Assembly: GCF_018449515.1 (NCBI RefSeq)
Contig: NZ_JAAVUQ010000046.1
Location: forward strand, 1-61,989
Length of the DNA: 61,989 nt
Origin: Caballeronia sp. dw_19
GTDB taxonomy: Bacteria > Pseudomonadota > Gammaproteobacteria > Burkholderiales > Burkholderiaceae
Direction: 5' to 3'
Shown here piece by piece: positions 51,519 through 59,648 of the stretch. The number at the start of each line of letters is the position of its first letter. Within the stretch, counting starts at the first letter, position 1. The notes under the pieces were generated by a model. The model did no database searches. It was not told where the DNA came from and was given only the letters and a program-made list of their open reading frames with translations. A program made the translations under genes and the position numbers.

Positions 51519-53339
51519 ATGACCTCATGTTGCGCTGGCATATCGCGCCAACCCGCTTTTGACGCGCCACACGTTGGCGAGCCGCTTGATGTCGCGTTCG
51601 ACGCCGGCGTGAACCTCGCCTTCGCGATCGCCGCGCCGACCGTGCCGCCGCGCCTGACGGAACATTCGCAGCGCATGGCTCAGCGTATCTACCGCGTGGC
51701 GGAGCGTGTGTACTGTGCTGTCGGCTATGCGATTGCGAACATCATCTTCGTGGTCGGCGACGACGGCATCGTGGTTATCGATACAACCGAAGCGGTATCG
51801 GCGGCAAAGCGTATTTATGAGGACTTCTGCGCAATCGATCCGCGCCACGCGCAATTGCCGGTGAAGGCGGTGGTGTATACCCACAACCACACGGACCATA
51901 CGGGCGGCGTGCGTGCGTTCGCCGATGAGGCGCAACTCGCGGCGGGAAGCGTCGAGATCATCGCGCACAGCTCGCTGATGGAAACGGTCATCAACAACGC
52001 GAACCTGGTCGCGCCTATCCTGGCCGCGCGCTCGGCGTACAGCTTCGGCACGCTGCTGCCCGCAGGCGCGACCGGCAAGGTCAATGCAGGAATCGGGCCG
52101 GTACTGATTGCCGAACCGGCGAGTTTTCTCGCGCCCACGCGCGTGTTCGACGATACCCTGGACATCGTGCTCGCCGGGGTGCGTTTCGAGTTCCGCTATG
52201 CGCCATCGGAGGCCGATGACGAGATCGTGATGTGGCTGCCCGAGCTCGGCGTCCTGCTGTCGGCAGAGGTGATCCAGGGCGAGTGTCTTGCGAACGTGCA
52301 TACGCTGCGCGGCACGCGCTATCGCGATCCGGTGCGCTGGTATCGCACGATCGACATGATGCGCGACTTCCATGCGGTGCATATGGTGCCGGCGCATGGC
52401 CGTCCGGTGTCGGGCAAAGCGGCCGTGGCGGATGTATTGTCCGTGTATCGCGACGCGATCCAGTTCATCCACGACCAGGCGATCCGCCATATGAATCGCG
52501 GCATGACGCAGGACGAACTCGCGGAGACCATTCCATCGCTGCCGCCGCATTTGGCCGAGCACGCGTGGCTGGGCGAGTACTACGGCACGGTCAAGCATTC
52601 CGTGCGCCAGGTGTACACCGGACAACTGGGGTGGTTCGACGGCGATCCCGCTTCTCTCGATCCATTGCCGCGTGGAGAGCGGGCTCGTCGCACGGTCGCC
52701 ATGATGAACGGTTCCGAAGCCGTGCGCGCGGCCGCCTGGGTGGCTATCGGTGACGGTGACTGGCGCTGGGCTGCCGAGCTTGCCACGTTACTCGTGCGAC
52801 TCGATATAACGGATAACGACGCACGTACGATCAAGGCTGAGGCGTTTCGCCAGTTGGGGTATCGCACCGAGAACACGAATTGGCGCAACTGGTACTTGAG
52901 CGCGGCGCGCGAGCTGGAACATGCTTATGACGACCTGCCGTTCGCGGGCGGCGGGGGACTCGCGTCAATGGACGTGATGCGCGCGCAACCGCTTGGCAAC
53001 GTGTTACAGCGCCTCTGCGTCTGCGTCGATCCCGCGCTGTCTGCCGATGTACACATGATCCTCGTGCTGCGGCTGACGGACCGGGACGCCACGTTTGCGC
53101 TCGAATTGCGCAAGGGGGTGCTTCAGGTTCACGAGCGCCCATGGCCCAATGCTCACCTCCAGCTTGCACTCGATACCGCCACGTTCTACACGATGCTGCG
53201 CGACATCGCGGGCCAGGTGCCGGAACTGCTTGAAGCAGGAACCGCTGCGCTCGAGCGCGGAAACATCGATCAACTGAATGCGTTTGTCAGCTGCTTCGAT
53301 CGGCCATCGCGACGCTTGCCCGCGCTCGCGGCACGTTAG
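51519..53339 (+). CDS. Alkyl/aryl-sulfatase, SdsA1-like metallo-beta-lactamase fold
   Basis: A 606-residue enzyme. A metallo-beta-lactamase domain has the zinc motif THNHTDH (His122, His124, Asp126, His127) and downstream SAEVIQGE and PAHGRP. A dimerisation region and a C-terminal SCP2-like domain (about 490-600: DPALSADVHMILVLRLTDRD, LALDTATFYTMLRDI) follow. SdsA1-type enzymes hydrolyse primary alkyl sulfates such as SDS to alcohol and sulfate. Unlike the periplasmic Pseudomonas enzyme I see no signal peptide, so it may be cytoplasmic. Start at 51519 after AAGGAGA. It precedes the acyl-CoA ligase by 18 bp. Confidence 0.88.
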   Translation: MTSCCAGISRQPAFDAPHVGEPLDVAFDAGVNLAFAIAAPTVPPRLTEHSQRMAQRIYRVAERVYCAVGYAIANIIFVVGDDGIVVIDTTEAVSAAKRIYEDFCAIDPRHAQLPVKAVVYTHNHTDHTGGVRAFADEAQLAAGSVEIIAHSSLMETVINNANLVAPILAARSAYSFGTLLPAGATGKVNAGIGPVLIAEPASFLAPTRVFDDTLDIVLAGVRFEFRYAPSEADDEIVMWLPELGVLLSAEVIQGECLANVHTLRGTRYRDPVRWYRTIDMMRDFHAVHMVPAHGRPVSGKAAVADVLSVYRDAIQFIHDQAIRHMNRGMTQDELAETIPSLPPHLAEHAWLGEYYGTVKHSVRQVYTGQLGWFDGDPASLDPLPRGERARRTVAMMNGSEAVRAAAWVAIGDGDWRWAAELATLLVRLDITDNDARTIKAEAFRQLGYRTENTNWRNWYLSAARELEHAYDDLPFAGGGGLASMDVMRAQPLGNVLQRLCVCVDPALSADVHMILVLRLTDRDATFALELRKGVLQVHERPWPNAHLQLALDTATFYTMLRDIAGQVPELLEAGTAALERGNIDQLNAFVSCFDRPSRRLPALAAR

Positions 53340-53357
53340 ACATCGAGGAGAAGTACG

Positions 53358-55025
53358 ATGAGAAGCAGAATGGAAAGAACCTGGTTGAAAGCCTATCCAC
53401 CCGGCGTTCCCACGGATATCGACCCGGCGCGATACCGTTCGCTACCGGACCTGCTCGACGAGAGCTTCGAGGCGTTTGCGTCGCGGCAAGCGTTTGCCTG
53501 CATGGGCCGGACGCTCACGTATGCGGAACTCGACGTGCAGTCGCGAAATCTCGGCGCGTGGCTGCAATCGAAAGGGCTCGCCCGGGGCGCGCGGGTCGCG
53601 ATCATGATGCCGAATGTGCTGCAATATCCGGTGGCAATGGCGGCTATCCTGCGCGCCGGTTATGTGATCGTGAACGTCAATCCGCTCTATACGCCGCGCG
53701 AACTCGAACATCAACTGGCCGACAGCGGGGCCGAGGCGATTGTCCTGCTCGAACCATTCGATGCAGTCCTGCAGGCGGTCCAACGCAACACGCGGGTGTT
53801 GCATGTCGTGGTGACGTCGATTGGCGAGATGATGGGCGTGTCAATGGCAGCATCAGACTCGCTCACGTCCGACGGCCAGGCGCCTACCCCGCGCACCGGT
53901 TTCTGGGACGCGTTGGCGCAAGGCGCCCGCAGCCCGTTTGCGCGTGCCGATCTCAAGCCCGACGACCTGGCTGTGCTGCAATACACCGGCGGCACGACGG
54001 GCGTTTCCAAAGGGGCGATGTTGCTGCATAGGAACCTGATTGCCAACGTGCTTCAGAGCGAAGCGTGGCGCGAGCCGTTGACGCGGGAGCGTCCCAATGC
54101 CGATCCGATTGTCACCGTGGTCGCCTTGCCGCTGTATCACATCTTCGGGCTGACGGTATGCGCGTTCCTGACCATGCGGGCCGGCGGACTCGGTGTCCTC
54201 ATTCCGAATCCACGCGATATTCCCGCCATGATAAAGGCGCTGCAGGGTTACGCGATCAACTCGTTCCCGGCCGTCAACACGCTCTACAACGCGCTGTTGA
54301 ACGACCCGGGGTTCGCCACGCTCGATCTGTCCCGGCTACTGCTTGCGAACGGCGGCGGCATGGCAATCCAGCAAGGGGTCGCGGCGCGCTGGTTTGAGAG
54401 GACGGGCAAGCCGATCATTGAAGGCTATGGACTGTCCGAGACTTCGCCGTGCGCGACAAGCAACCCGTCCAACGGTACTGCGTTCAGCGGTTCCGTGGGC
54501 GTGCCGCTGCCTTCGACTTTCATCGCGATTCGCGACGACGACGGGCGTGATGTTGCCAACGGTGAGCCCGGCGAAATTTGCATTTTCGGACCGCAGGTGA
54601 TGGCCGGCTATTGGAACCGCCCCGATGAAACCGCCAGCGTCATGACGCCCGACGGCTACTTCAAATCCGGCGACATCGGCATCATGGATGAACGCGGCTT
54701 CGTAAGGATTGTCGACCGCAAGAAGGACATGGTCATTGTGTCCGGCTTCAACGTGTATCCGAACGAAATCGAGGACGTGGTCGCCTCGCATCCTGGCGTG
54801 TTCGAGGTCGCGGCGATCGGTGTGCGCGACGAACATTCGGGCGAGGCGGTGAAGCTTTTCGTCGTGCGTCGTGATCCGGATCTCTCTGAGGGCGACATCC
54901 TGGCATTTTGCCGGGAGCGGCTGACTGGTTACAAGAGACCGAAGGCCGTCGAGTTTTGCGATGATCTCCCCAAGAGCAATGTAGGAAAGATCTTGAGGCG
55001 CAAGCTTCGCGACAGGGAAGGTTAG
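53358..55025 (+). CDS. Long-chain fatty-acid-CoA ligase (AMP-binding)
   Basis: A 555-residue acyl-adenylate-forming enzyme of the FadD type, with the P-loop-like YTGGTTGVSKGA (near residue 211), YGLSETSP, the GYFKSGD hinge region and the C-terminal catalytic Lys in PKSNVGKILRR. It activates fatty acids with ATP and CoA. It is directly coupled to the sulfatase gene, which would supply the C8-C14 alcohols and acids; oxidation of alcohol to acid would need enzymes encoded elsewhere. GAGGAGA precedes the start. Confidence 0.93.
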   Translation: MRSRMERTWLKAYPPGVPTDIDPARYRSLPDLLDESFEAFASRQAFACMGRTLTYAELDVQSRNLGAWLQSKGLARGARVAIMMPNVLQYPVAMAAILRAGYVIVNVNPLYTPRELEHQLADSGAEAIVLLEPFDAVLQAVQRNTRVLHVVVTSIGEMMGVSMAASDSLTSDGQAPTPRTGFWDALAQGARSPFARADLKPDDLAVLQYTGGTTGVSKGAMLLHRNLIANVLQSEAWREPLTRERPNADPIVTVVALPLYHIFGLTVCAFLTMRAGGLGVLIPNPRDIPAMIKALQGYAINSFPAVNTLYNALLNDPGFATLDLSRLLLANGGGMAIQQGVAARWFERTGKPIIEGYGLSETSPCATSNPSNGTAFSGSVGVPLPSTFIAIRDDDGRDVANGEPGEICIFGPQVMAGYWNRPDETASVMTPDGYFKSGDIGIMDERGFVRIVDRKKDMVIVSGFNVYPNEIEDVVASHPGVFEVAAIGVRDEHSGEAVKLFVVRRDPDLSEGDILAFCRERLTGYKRPKAVEFCDDLPKSNVGKILRRKLRDREG

Positions 55026-55039
55026 GAAACGGGTGTCAT

Positions 55040-55071
55040 CGGCTGAGTCTGAATCAGATCGGACTCAGCCG
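55040..55071 (+). terminator. Hairpin after the acyl-CoA ligase gene
   Basis: Ten-bp stem CGGCTGAGTC/GACTCAGCCG with a 12-nt loop, 15 bp after the stop codon; no U-run. Confidence 0.5.
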
Positions 55072-55414
55072 GAAGCGGACCGTCGAGCACGGGTCAGCGA
55101 GTGTTGTAATCAAATTTCAAAACGCGATGGTGCTGGCCCCGGCACATAAAAAGATTCCCATCGCCTCATCGATGCTGCGAACCAGTCGCAGCCGCACCAA
55201 CATCTTCTTCGTTTGCCGATCCTTCACCAGGGACAACGGCGCCCTCGCTTGAATTCGAGGCTTTCTCCGTCGGCAGTGGACTTCATTGGCACAGTGGCCG
55301 CTTTAGTGCCAATCAGGCGAAATGGCCGCAAGCAGCGCCCGTCCCATGCACCGCTCGCAATCGCCTGACATAAGCCAAGTATAGAATACCGGCTTATTCG
55401 GCTAAAGCGCTCGG
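55072..55414. other. Gap upstream of the diguanylate cyclase gene
   Basis: About 340 bp, with no gene or repeat recognised; the AT-rich part near 55370-55400 may be the cyclase promoter. Confidence 0.35.
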
Positions 55415-56620
55415 ATGGGCGCCCACGCCGTGACGAGCAAACTTGACCCGGTAGTCGCGCATAAAACGAAACGATCCATGGATACGAAAATAGCGCCGTT
55501 TAGCTTGCCTCGCTGGCGATTTACGACCTGGTTATGTTATTCCGGGCCCGACGTACCAGATGACATCCGGGTCGCGCTGATCGGAAGCCTGTTCGGCACG
55601 CTGCCTATTTTCGCCGGTGGCGTCCTTAATACCATCGCTGTCTCGGTCGCGATCGCCCTGCGCGAACCCTCGGCGGCATTTATCGCCTGGGTGGTGATCG
55701 AAGTCGTCCTGTGCAGCGCACGCCTGATCTTGTTGGTCGCGGCGCACCGTGCAGCGAGGCGCGGACAGCCGACCTTCACCGATGTCTATCTGCTCCTCGG
55801 CGTTCTTTGGGGTGCAAGCGTGGGTTACGGCGCATTTATCAGCATCCTGAGCACGGACTGGATCGCCGCCACGCTCTCCTGCTTGTCCGCTGCCGCGATG
55901 GTCGGGGGCATCTGCTTCCGGAATTTCGGCGCGCCCCGACTGGTCGGGATCATGATTCTTTTGTCCCTTGGCCCGTGCTGTATTGCAGCGGCGATGTCCA
56001 GAGAGCTCATCCTGAGCCTGACGCTGATTCAGATTCCGTTCTACCTCGTCGCAATGAGCATTGCCGCATTTCGCCTCAACGGATTGCTTGTCTCGACCAT
56101 GAAAGCGGAGCGGGAGAATGATCACCGTGCGCGCCACGACGCGCTGACCAGCCTGCCGAATCGCGCCGGGTTGATCCATGCGTCGCAGACCCGATACAAA
56201 ACGGCGTCGGACAGTACCGTAAAAACCGCCGTTCTTTATATCGACCTGGATGGCTTCAAACCCGTCAACGACCGGTACGGCCACGAGGCGGGAGATCTGC
56301 TGCTGGTGATGATCGGGGGCCGTCTCAATGCATTGAAGGGACCGGAGGACATGGTGTTTCGCATTGGCGGTGACGAATTTGTCGTCACGTTCAGCGCGTC
56401 GAACTATGAGGAAGCGGCTGCATTCGCGGATCGCCTGATCAGCGAAATGTCTGCACCGTTTGCACTGACTGCGCATGTCTCGGTCAATGTGGGCGCGAGC
56501 ATTGGCGTGGCATTGATTCCGGACCACGGCACCGACGTGCTGACGGCGCTCAATGCCGCCGACAAGGCGCTCAACGTCGCGAAGGCAATGGGAAAGTCGC
56601 GCTGGAGCCTTGCGTCCTAG
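55415..56620 (+). CDS. Membrane diguanylate cyclase (GGDEF)
   Basis: A 401-residue protein: an N-terminal membrane part with about six hydrophobic segments (residues about 50-230) and a C-terminal GGDEF domain (about 240-401). It has the substrate loop DALTSLPNRAGL, metal Asp in LYIDLDGFKPVND, and an intact GGDEF at 318-322, so it should make cyclic di-GMP. The product-inhibition RxxD motif five residues upstream reads GPED, so the Arg is missing and feedback inhibition by that site is unlikely. There is no EAL domain. The start could also be the ATG at 55478. Confidence 0.9.
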   Translation: MGAHAVTSKLDPVVAHKTKRSMDTKIAPFSLPRWRFTTWLCYSGPDVPDDIRVALIGSLFGTLPIFAGGVLNTIAVSVAIALREPSAAFIAWVVIEVVLCSARLILLVAAHRAARRGQPTFTDVYLLLGVLWGASVGYGAFISILSTDWIAATLSCLSAAAMVGGICFRNFGAPRLVGIMILLSLGPCCIAAAMSRELILSLTLIQIPFYLVAMSIAAFRLNGLLVSTMKAERENDHRARHDALTSLPNRAGLIHASQTRYKTASDSTVKTAVLYIDLDGFKPVNDRYGHEAGDLLLVMIGGRLNALKGPEDMVFRIGGDEFVVTFSASNYEEAAAFADRLISEMSAPFALTAHVSVNVGASIGVALIPDHGTDVLTALNAADKALNVAKAMGKSRWSLAS

Positions 56621-56965
56621 ACGGGGACTTCACGCCTTCTCTCACGTATCGGTTTCAGGGCAGACAAATCGATCGGGCCGCCCAGGTTGTCGTATTGCCG
56701 CTTGCAACGGATGTTCAAAGTAAGCTACTTAATACTTAGGCATCCTTTCTTCAGTATGTCCCGCCATTGCTGCAGTCGATCCGCACGCGACACCCTGGAT
56801 TTATAGGCGGCCACAACCTATAACACCGTTCATCGTGCTGGTTAATACATCGCGTCTAAGTCCGGCATGGCTGGAAAACTCCCGTCATTCCCGTTCTTAT
56901 GATGATTCTTCCTGCTTCATGACCCGCAAATCCTGAAGCAGGGGAAACCCCGGTCATTCAAACCG

Positions 56966-56998
56966 AGCCGCTAATAAGCCGCTAACAAGCCGGTAATC
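56966..56998. repeat. Three tandem 11-nt repeats
   Basis: AGCCGCTAATA, AGCCGCTAACA, AGCCGGTAATC in succession, 40 bp upstream of the 20-bp palindrome. They could be slippage products or an activator array spaced at one helical turn. Confidence 0.7.
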
Positions 56999-57038
56999 GT
57001 CGTTATCGACGCCGCTGCCTTAAGGTATTGCGAGGTTG

Positions 57039-57058
57039 ACCGTCTCACGTGAGACGGT
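57039..57058. promoter_or_regulatory. 20-bp perfect palindrome, operator-like
   Basis: ACCGTCTCACGTGAGACGGT, with TTGACC overlapping its left end (a -35-like hexamer at 57036-57041). This would place the palindrome in the -35/-10 spacer of a promoter for the SnoaL-like gene. A half-site GACCGTCTC recurs at about 57160. The size and symmetry fit a TetR-type repressor; none is encoded next to it. Confidence 0.6.
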
Positions 57059-57197
57059 GTATCGGACGTAGGCGAGGTCCCGTTTGTGACGGTGAAGCCT
57101 TGGCGAAAGCACACCGCCCATGAGCATCGACCTTCGCGGTAACTCGATTCGTTCGGTGGACCGTCTCGCGCCACCCTTTTGCTCCAAGGAGAAATTC

Positions 57198-57584
57198 ATG
57201 GACACGCCCATGGCTGTTTTGAAGCGGGCTTATCAGGCGTTCGGGCGCAACGACATCGAGGCAGTCCTCGAGTGCATCGCGCCGACGGTCGACTGGCGAG
57301 TCGTCGGACCCGCCTCGTTACCTTTTCCAACGCAATGCCGTACCCGGCAGGAGGTCGGGCAGTTCTTCAAGGAGCTGGCTGCGGACGGCGAGATCACGGT
57401 GTTCGAACCCCGGGAATTTATCGACGCGAACGAGCATATTGTCGTTCTCGGGTTTGTCCGGGTAATGCTTAGCGAAACCGGCAAGCCATTCGAGTCGGAG
57501 TGGGTTCACATCTGCACGGTCAAGGACGGGTTGTTGACGCGCTGGATTGAGTTCTTCGATACGGCCGCGCGTTTGACAGCGTAG
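57198..57584 (+). CDS. SnoaL-like / ketosteroid-isomerase-family protein
   Basis: A 128-residue single-domain NTF2-fold protein (KRAYQAFGRNDIEAVLECIAPTVDW minus its ends; a TRWIEFFDT C-terminal strand). Family members are isomerases, hydrolases, polyketide cyclases or simple ligand binders; the active role is unknown here. The start follows AAGGAGA by 6 bp. It is preceded by the 20-bp palindrome and has no obvious operon partner. Confidence 0.85.
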   Translation: MDTPMAVLKRAYQAFGRNDIEAVLECIAPTVDWRVVGPASLPFPTQCRTRQEVGQFFKELAADGEITVFEPREFIDANEHIVVLGFVRVMLSETGKPFESEWVHICTVKDGLLTRWIEFFDTAARLTA

Positions 57585-57767
57585 CGGCAGCGATTGCTTC
57601 GGCCTCGGGCGCGGCGCACGCCAGCGTGGTGCCGCACCGCACATGATTCGACCCAGCGAGCATAGCCCGCCCGCTTGGCATGTTCGCCGTTTTTTGGGCG
57701 GATTATGCCGGGCAATTGTCCGGCGCACTACACGAAGGCGGAAAATCGATGGTGAATCGCATCGCCG
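57585..57767. other. Convergent gap, no clear terminator
   Basis: 183 bp between the SnoaL-like gene (+) and the XRE gene (-). Several GC-rich short inverted stretches (for example near 57595-57640) but no strong hairpin with a U-run. Confidence 0.3.
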
Positions 57768-58079
57768 CTAGGCAATGGCATTCACCCTGTCGGACCTGCG
57801 TTCGCCTTCGCCAACTGGCTTCGATCCACCGTTCAGCCACGCCATCTCCACGTGCAGGAGTTCCGACAAGCGACGGCAGTCGGCGGCTCGCGGCAGCGTG
57901 ATACCCGCTCGCCACAGCGTGACATCCCCCTCCGTGACGCCCAGCGATTTCGCCACGCGCCCGGACGAAAGCCCGGAGCGCTTGATGGTCATGTCAAGCC
58001 TTGCGGCGAACGCGCGGCCCACCCGTTGGCTATCAGGGGCGTCGCTGACGTTGTGGTCGGAAAGGGAAGGTGCATTCAT
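57768..58079 (-). CDS. XRE-type helix-turn-helix protein
   Basis: A 103-residue protein with a lambda-repressor-like HTH in the middle (SGRVAKSLGVTEGDVTLWRAG) and little else. It may regulate a nearby gene or itself. The start at 58079 was chosen because the longer frame adds promoter-like sequence; the ribosome site is weak. The region upstream holds an 8-bp hairpin (CGCTCGCA/TGCGAGCG, 58166-58195). Confidence 0.75.
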   Translation of the reverse strand: MNAPSLSDHNVSDAPDSQRVGRAFAARLDMTIKRSGLSSGRVAKSLGVTEGDVTLWRAGITLPRAADCRRLSELLHVEMAWLNGGSKPVGEGERRSDRVNAIA

Positions 58080-58504
58080 GAATGTCGCAGGACCTGATAA
58101 ACGGTTACGGTGGTCGAACGGGGCACTGTACATGATGAAAGAGTCGCGTTGGTGACATTACATACCGCTCGCAAAAGCCGATGTGTCTGCGAGCGTACAT
58201 AAGATGAAAGGTGCTTGTGATGATCTCCGCGCGCCCGTTTTCTTAATGACGTTTTGATGGCAACCGCACATTCTGACGATGTTTTCGAGCGTTCGCAGTT
58301 TCCATTGCACTTCTTGTGAAGCCGTCTGTCGAACTGGCCGACGACAAGCGCAATGCGTGCATTGCCTCGTCGGAGGGGCGTTCCGCGAAGTCGCCCGGCG
58401 GCTATGTTGATGTCAGGGTTGATCGCGGGAGTAAGGTGAGGGATGAGAGAAGCTGGATTTCGCAGGGGCAGCGGTTGCTGCTGGTTTTAGTACGAGGAGG
58501 ACAC
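58080..58504. other. Divergent intergenic region, XRE / DUF2278 genes
   Basis: 425 bp. Holds a hairpin CGCTCGCA/TGCGAGCG (58166-58195, 14-nt loop) that could be an operator or attenuator. A plus-strand frame running into the DUF2278 gene from 58316 is not family-like. Confidence 0.4.
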
Positions 58505-59158
58505 ATGGCAGTGAACTACGGGGTGCTCAAGGGCACTGTGACCGGTCATCTTCGCAATGCCGATGACGACCACTATCAAATTCTGGTCCACGCAGGAACG
58601 ACGGTTTTTCGGATTGCGTCGAACGTAAAGTCGTCGGCGCCGCACGCGCCTTCAACAGTTCTGTTCGAAGAGCGGGATACGTTGCCCGATACGTTGACGA
58701 GCGGTCTGGGCGCGTTGACGCCCGGGTTCACCAAGTTGCCGTCTACGCCCGGCGGTCTCGCCATTGACTATGTGCGCAGCGGCCTGGTCGATATCAAGGC
58801 AATGACGCCCGTTCCCGCCGACGCACCCGGCTCGACGAACGATCTGAAAGACAAACTGGAAAGCGCGGTTGTTGCGGCGATGGCCATGGAAGGGTCGATC
58901 ATTTACGCATTTGGATCGCGATGGGGTCCTGAAGAAAACAAGCCGGATCAGTATTTCAAATTCGTCCCGGGCAATGGCGTTCACGACATCCACATGAACC
59001 AGGGCAATGGCGGCCAGTACGAGCAGGATAACGGCGTGTATCAGGACGGCGCGCTGATGATCGCGTACGCGGACAACACATGGCGCGCGTTTTTCTTTGC
59101 GTTCCAGTCGCAGAGTTTCGATACCGACGACCAGGGCAATCCGATAGCGGGAGGGTGA
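58505..59158 (+). CDS. DUF2278 (YukJ-like) protein
   Basis: A 217-residue protein of the DUF2278/YukJ family: YGVLKGTVTGH at the N-terminus, HYQILVHAG, YAFGSRWGPE and GVHDIHMNQGN with two conserved His near residues 160-165. The function is unknown to me; the fold is sometimes annotated with a lamin-tail-like domain elsewhere. Excellent ribosome site AGGAGG. It is convergent with the PhnA-type gene over a good hairpin. Confidence 0.85.
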   Translation: MAVNYGVLKGTVTGHLRNADDDHYQILVHAGTTVFRIASNVKSSAPHAPSTVLFEERDTLPDTLTSGLGALTPGFTKLPSTPGGLAIDYVRSGLVDIKAMTPVPADAPGSTNDLKDKLESAVVAAMAMEGSIIYAFGSRWGPEENKPDQYFKFVPGNGVHDIHMNQGNGGQYEQDNGVYQDGALMIAYADNTWRAFFFAFQSQSFDTDDQGNPIAGG

Positions 59159-59175
59159 ACGCTGCGCAGGGCATC

Positions 59176-59208
59176 GTCGAAAGTCATCGCCGTCCGATGG
59201 CTTTCGAC
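59176..59208. terminator. Bidirectional hairpin between convergent genes
   Basis: Stem of 13 pairs (GTCGAAAGTCATC with GATGGCTTTCGAC, one G-T pair) around a short loop, between the DUF2278 and PhnA-type stops. Confidence 0.7.
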
Positions 59209-59221
59209 CTCCGCCTACTCC

Positions 59222-59563
59222 TTAAACCTTCTTCAAATAGCAGGCTTTCAGCATAAAGCTGCCGGCGTCCATCTTGCAGTCGACCTCGTGGTCGCCGCCT
59301 ACCAGCCGGATGCTCTTTACCTTCGAACCCACCTTCAGCGTGATCGATGAGCCCTTCACTTTCAGGTCCTTGATCAGTACCACGGAGTCGCCGTTGGCCA
59401 GCACGTTGCCATTGGCGTCCTTCACCACTGCATTCGCGTCGTCATCGGTGGGCGCGGCTTCTGATGCTGACCATTCATGACCGCAATCTGCGCAAATGAT
59501 GCGATCGGCGTCCGCGTAGGTATTCTCCATCGAGCATAGCGGGCAGGCTGGGAGTGTAGACAT
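59222..59563 (-). CDS. PhnA-type zinc-ribbon protein
   Basis: A 113-residue protein of the YjdM/PhnA family: a zinc ribbon with Cys pairs CPLC and CADC (near residues 7-10 and 24-27) followed by an acidic loop and a small beta-barrel (NGDSVVLIKDLKVKG). The historical alkylphosphonate label is not evidence of phosphonate metabolism; no phn genes are nearby. Start at 59563 with AAGGAA 4 bp upstream. Confidence 0.88.
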   Translation of the reverse strand: MSTLPACPLCSMENTYADADRIICADCGHEWSASEAAPTDDDANAVVKDANGNVLANGDSVVLIKDLKVKGSSITLKVGSKVKSIRLVGGDHEVDCKMDAGSFMLKACYLKKV

Positions 59564-59648
59564 AGTTCCTTCAAATAATCGTAATAATCGAGGAGGCGCG
59601 AACGCGCTCCGGCGACCGGGATTATAAAGGGCTGGCTGACTGCGTCGT

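Larger units (their letters stand above)
56621..57197. other. 577-bp intergenic region with repeats and an operator-like palindrome
   Basis: Contains a 9-bp hairpin (CCTGCTTCA/TGAAGCAGG, 56911-56942), three 11-nt tandem repeats (56966-56998) and a 20-bp perfect palindrome (57039-57058). No protein-like frame. Confidence 0.6.
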
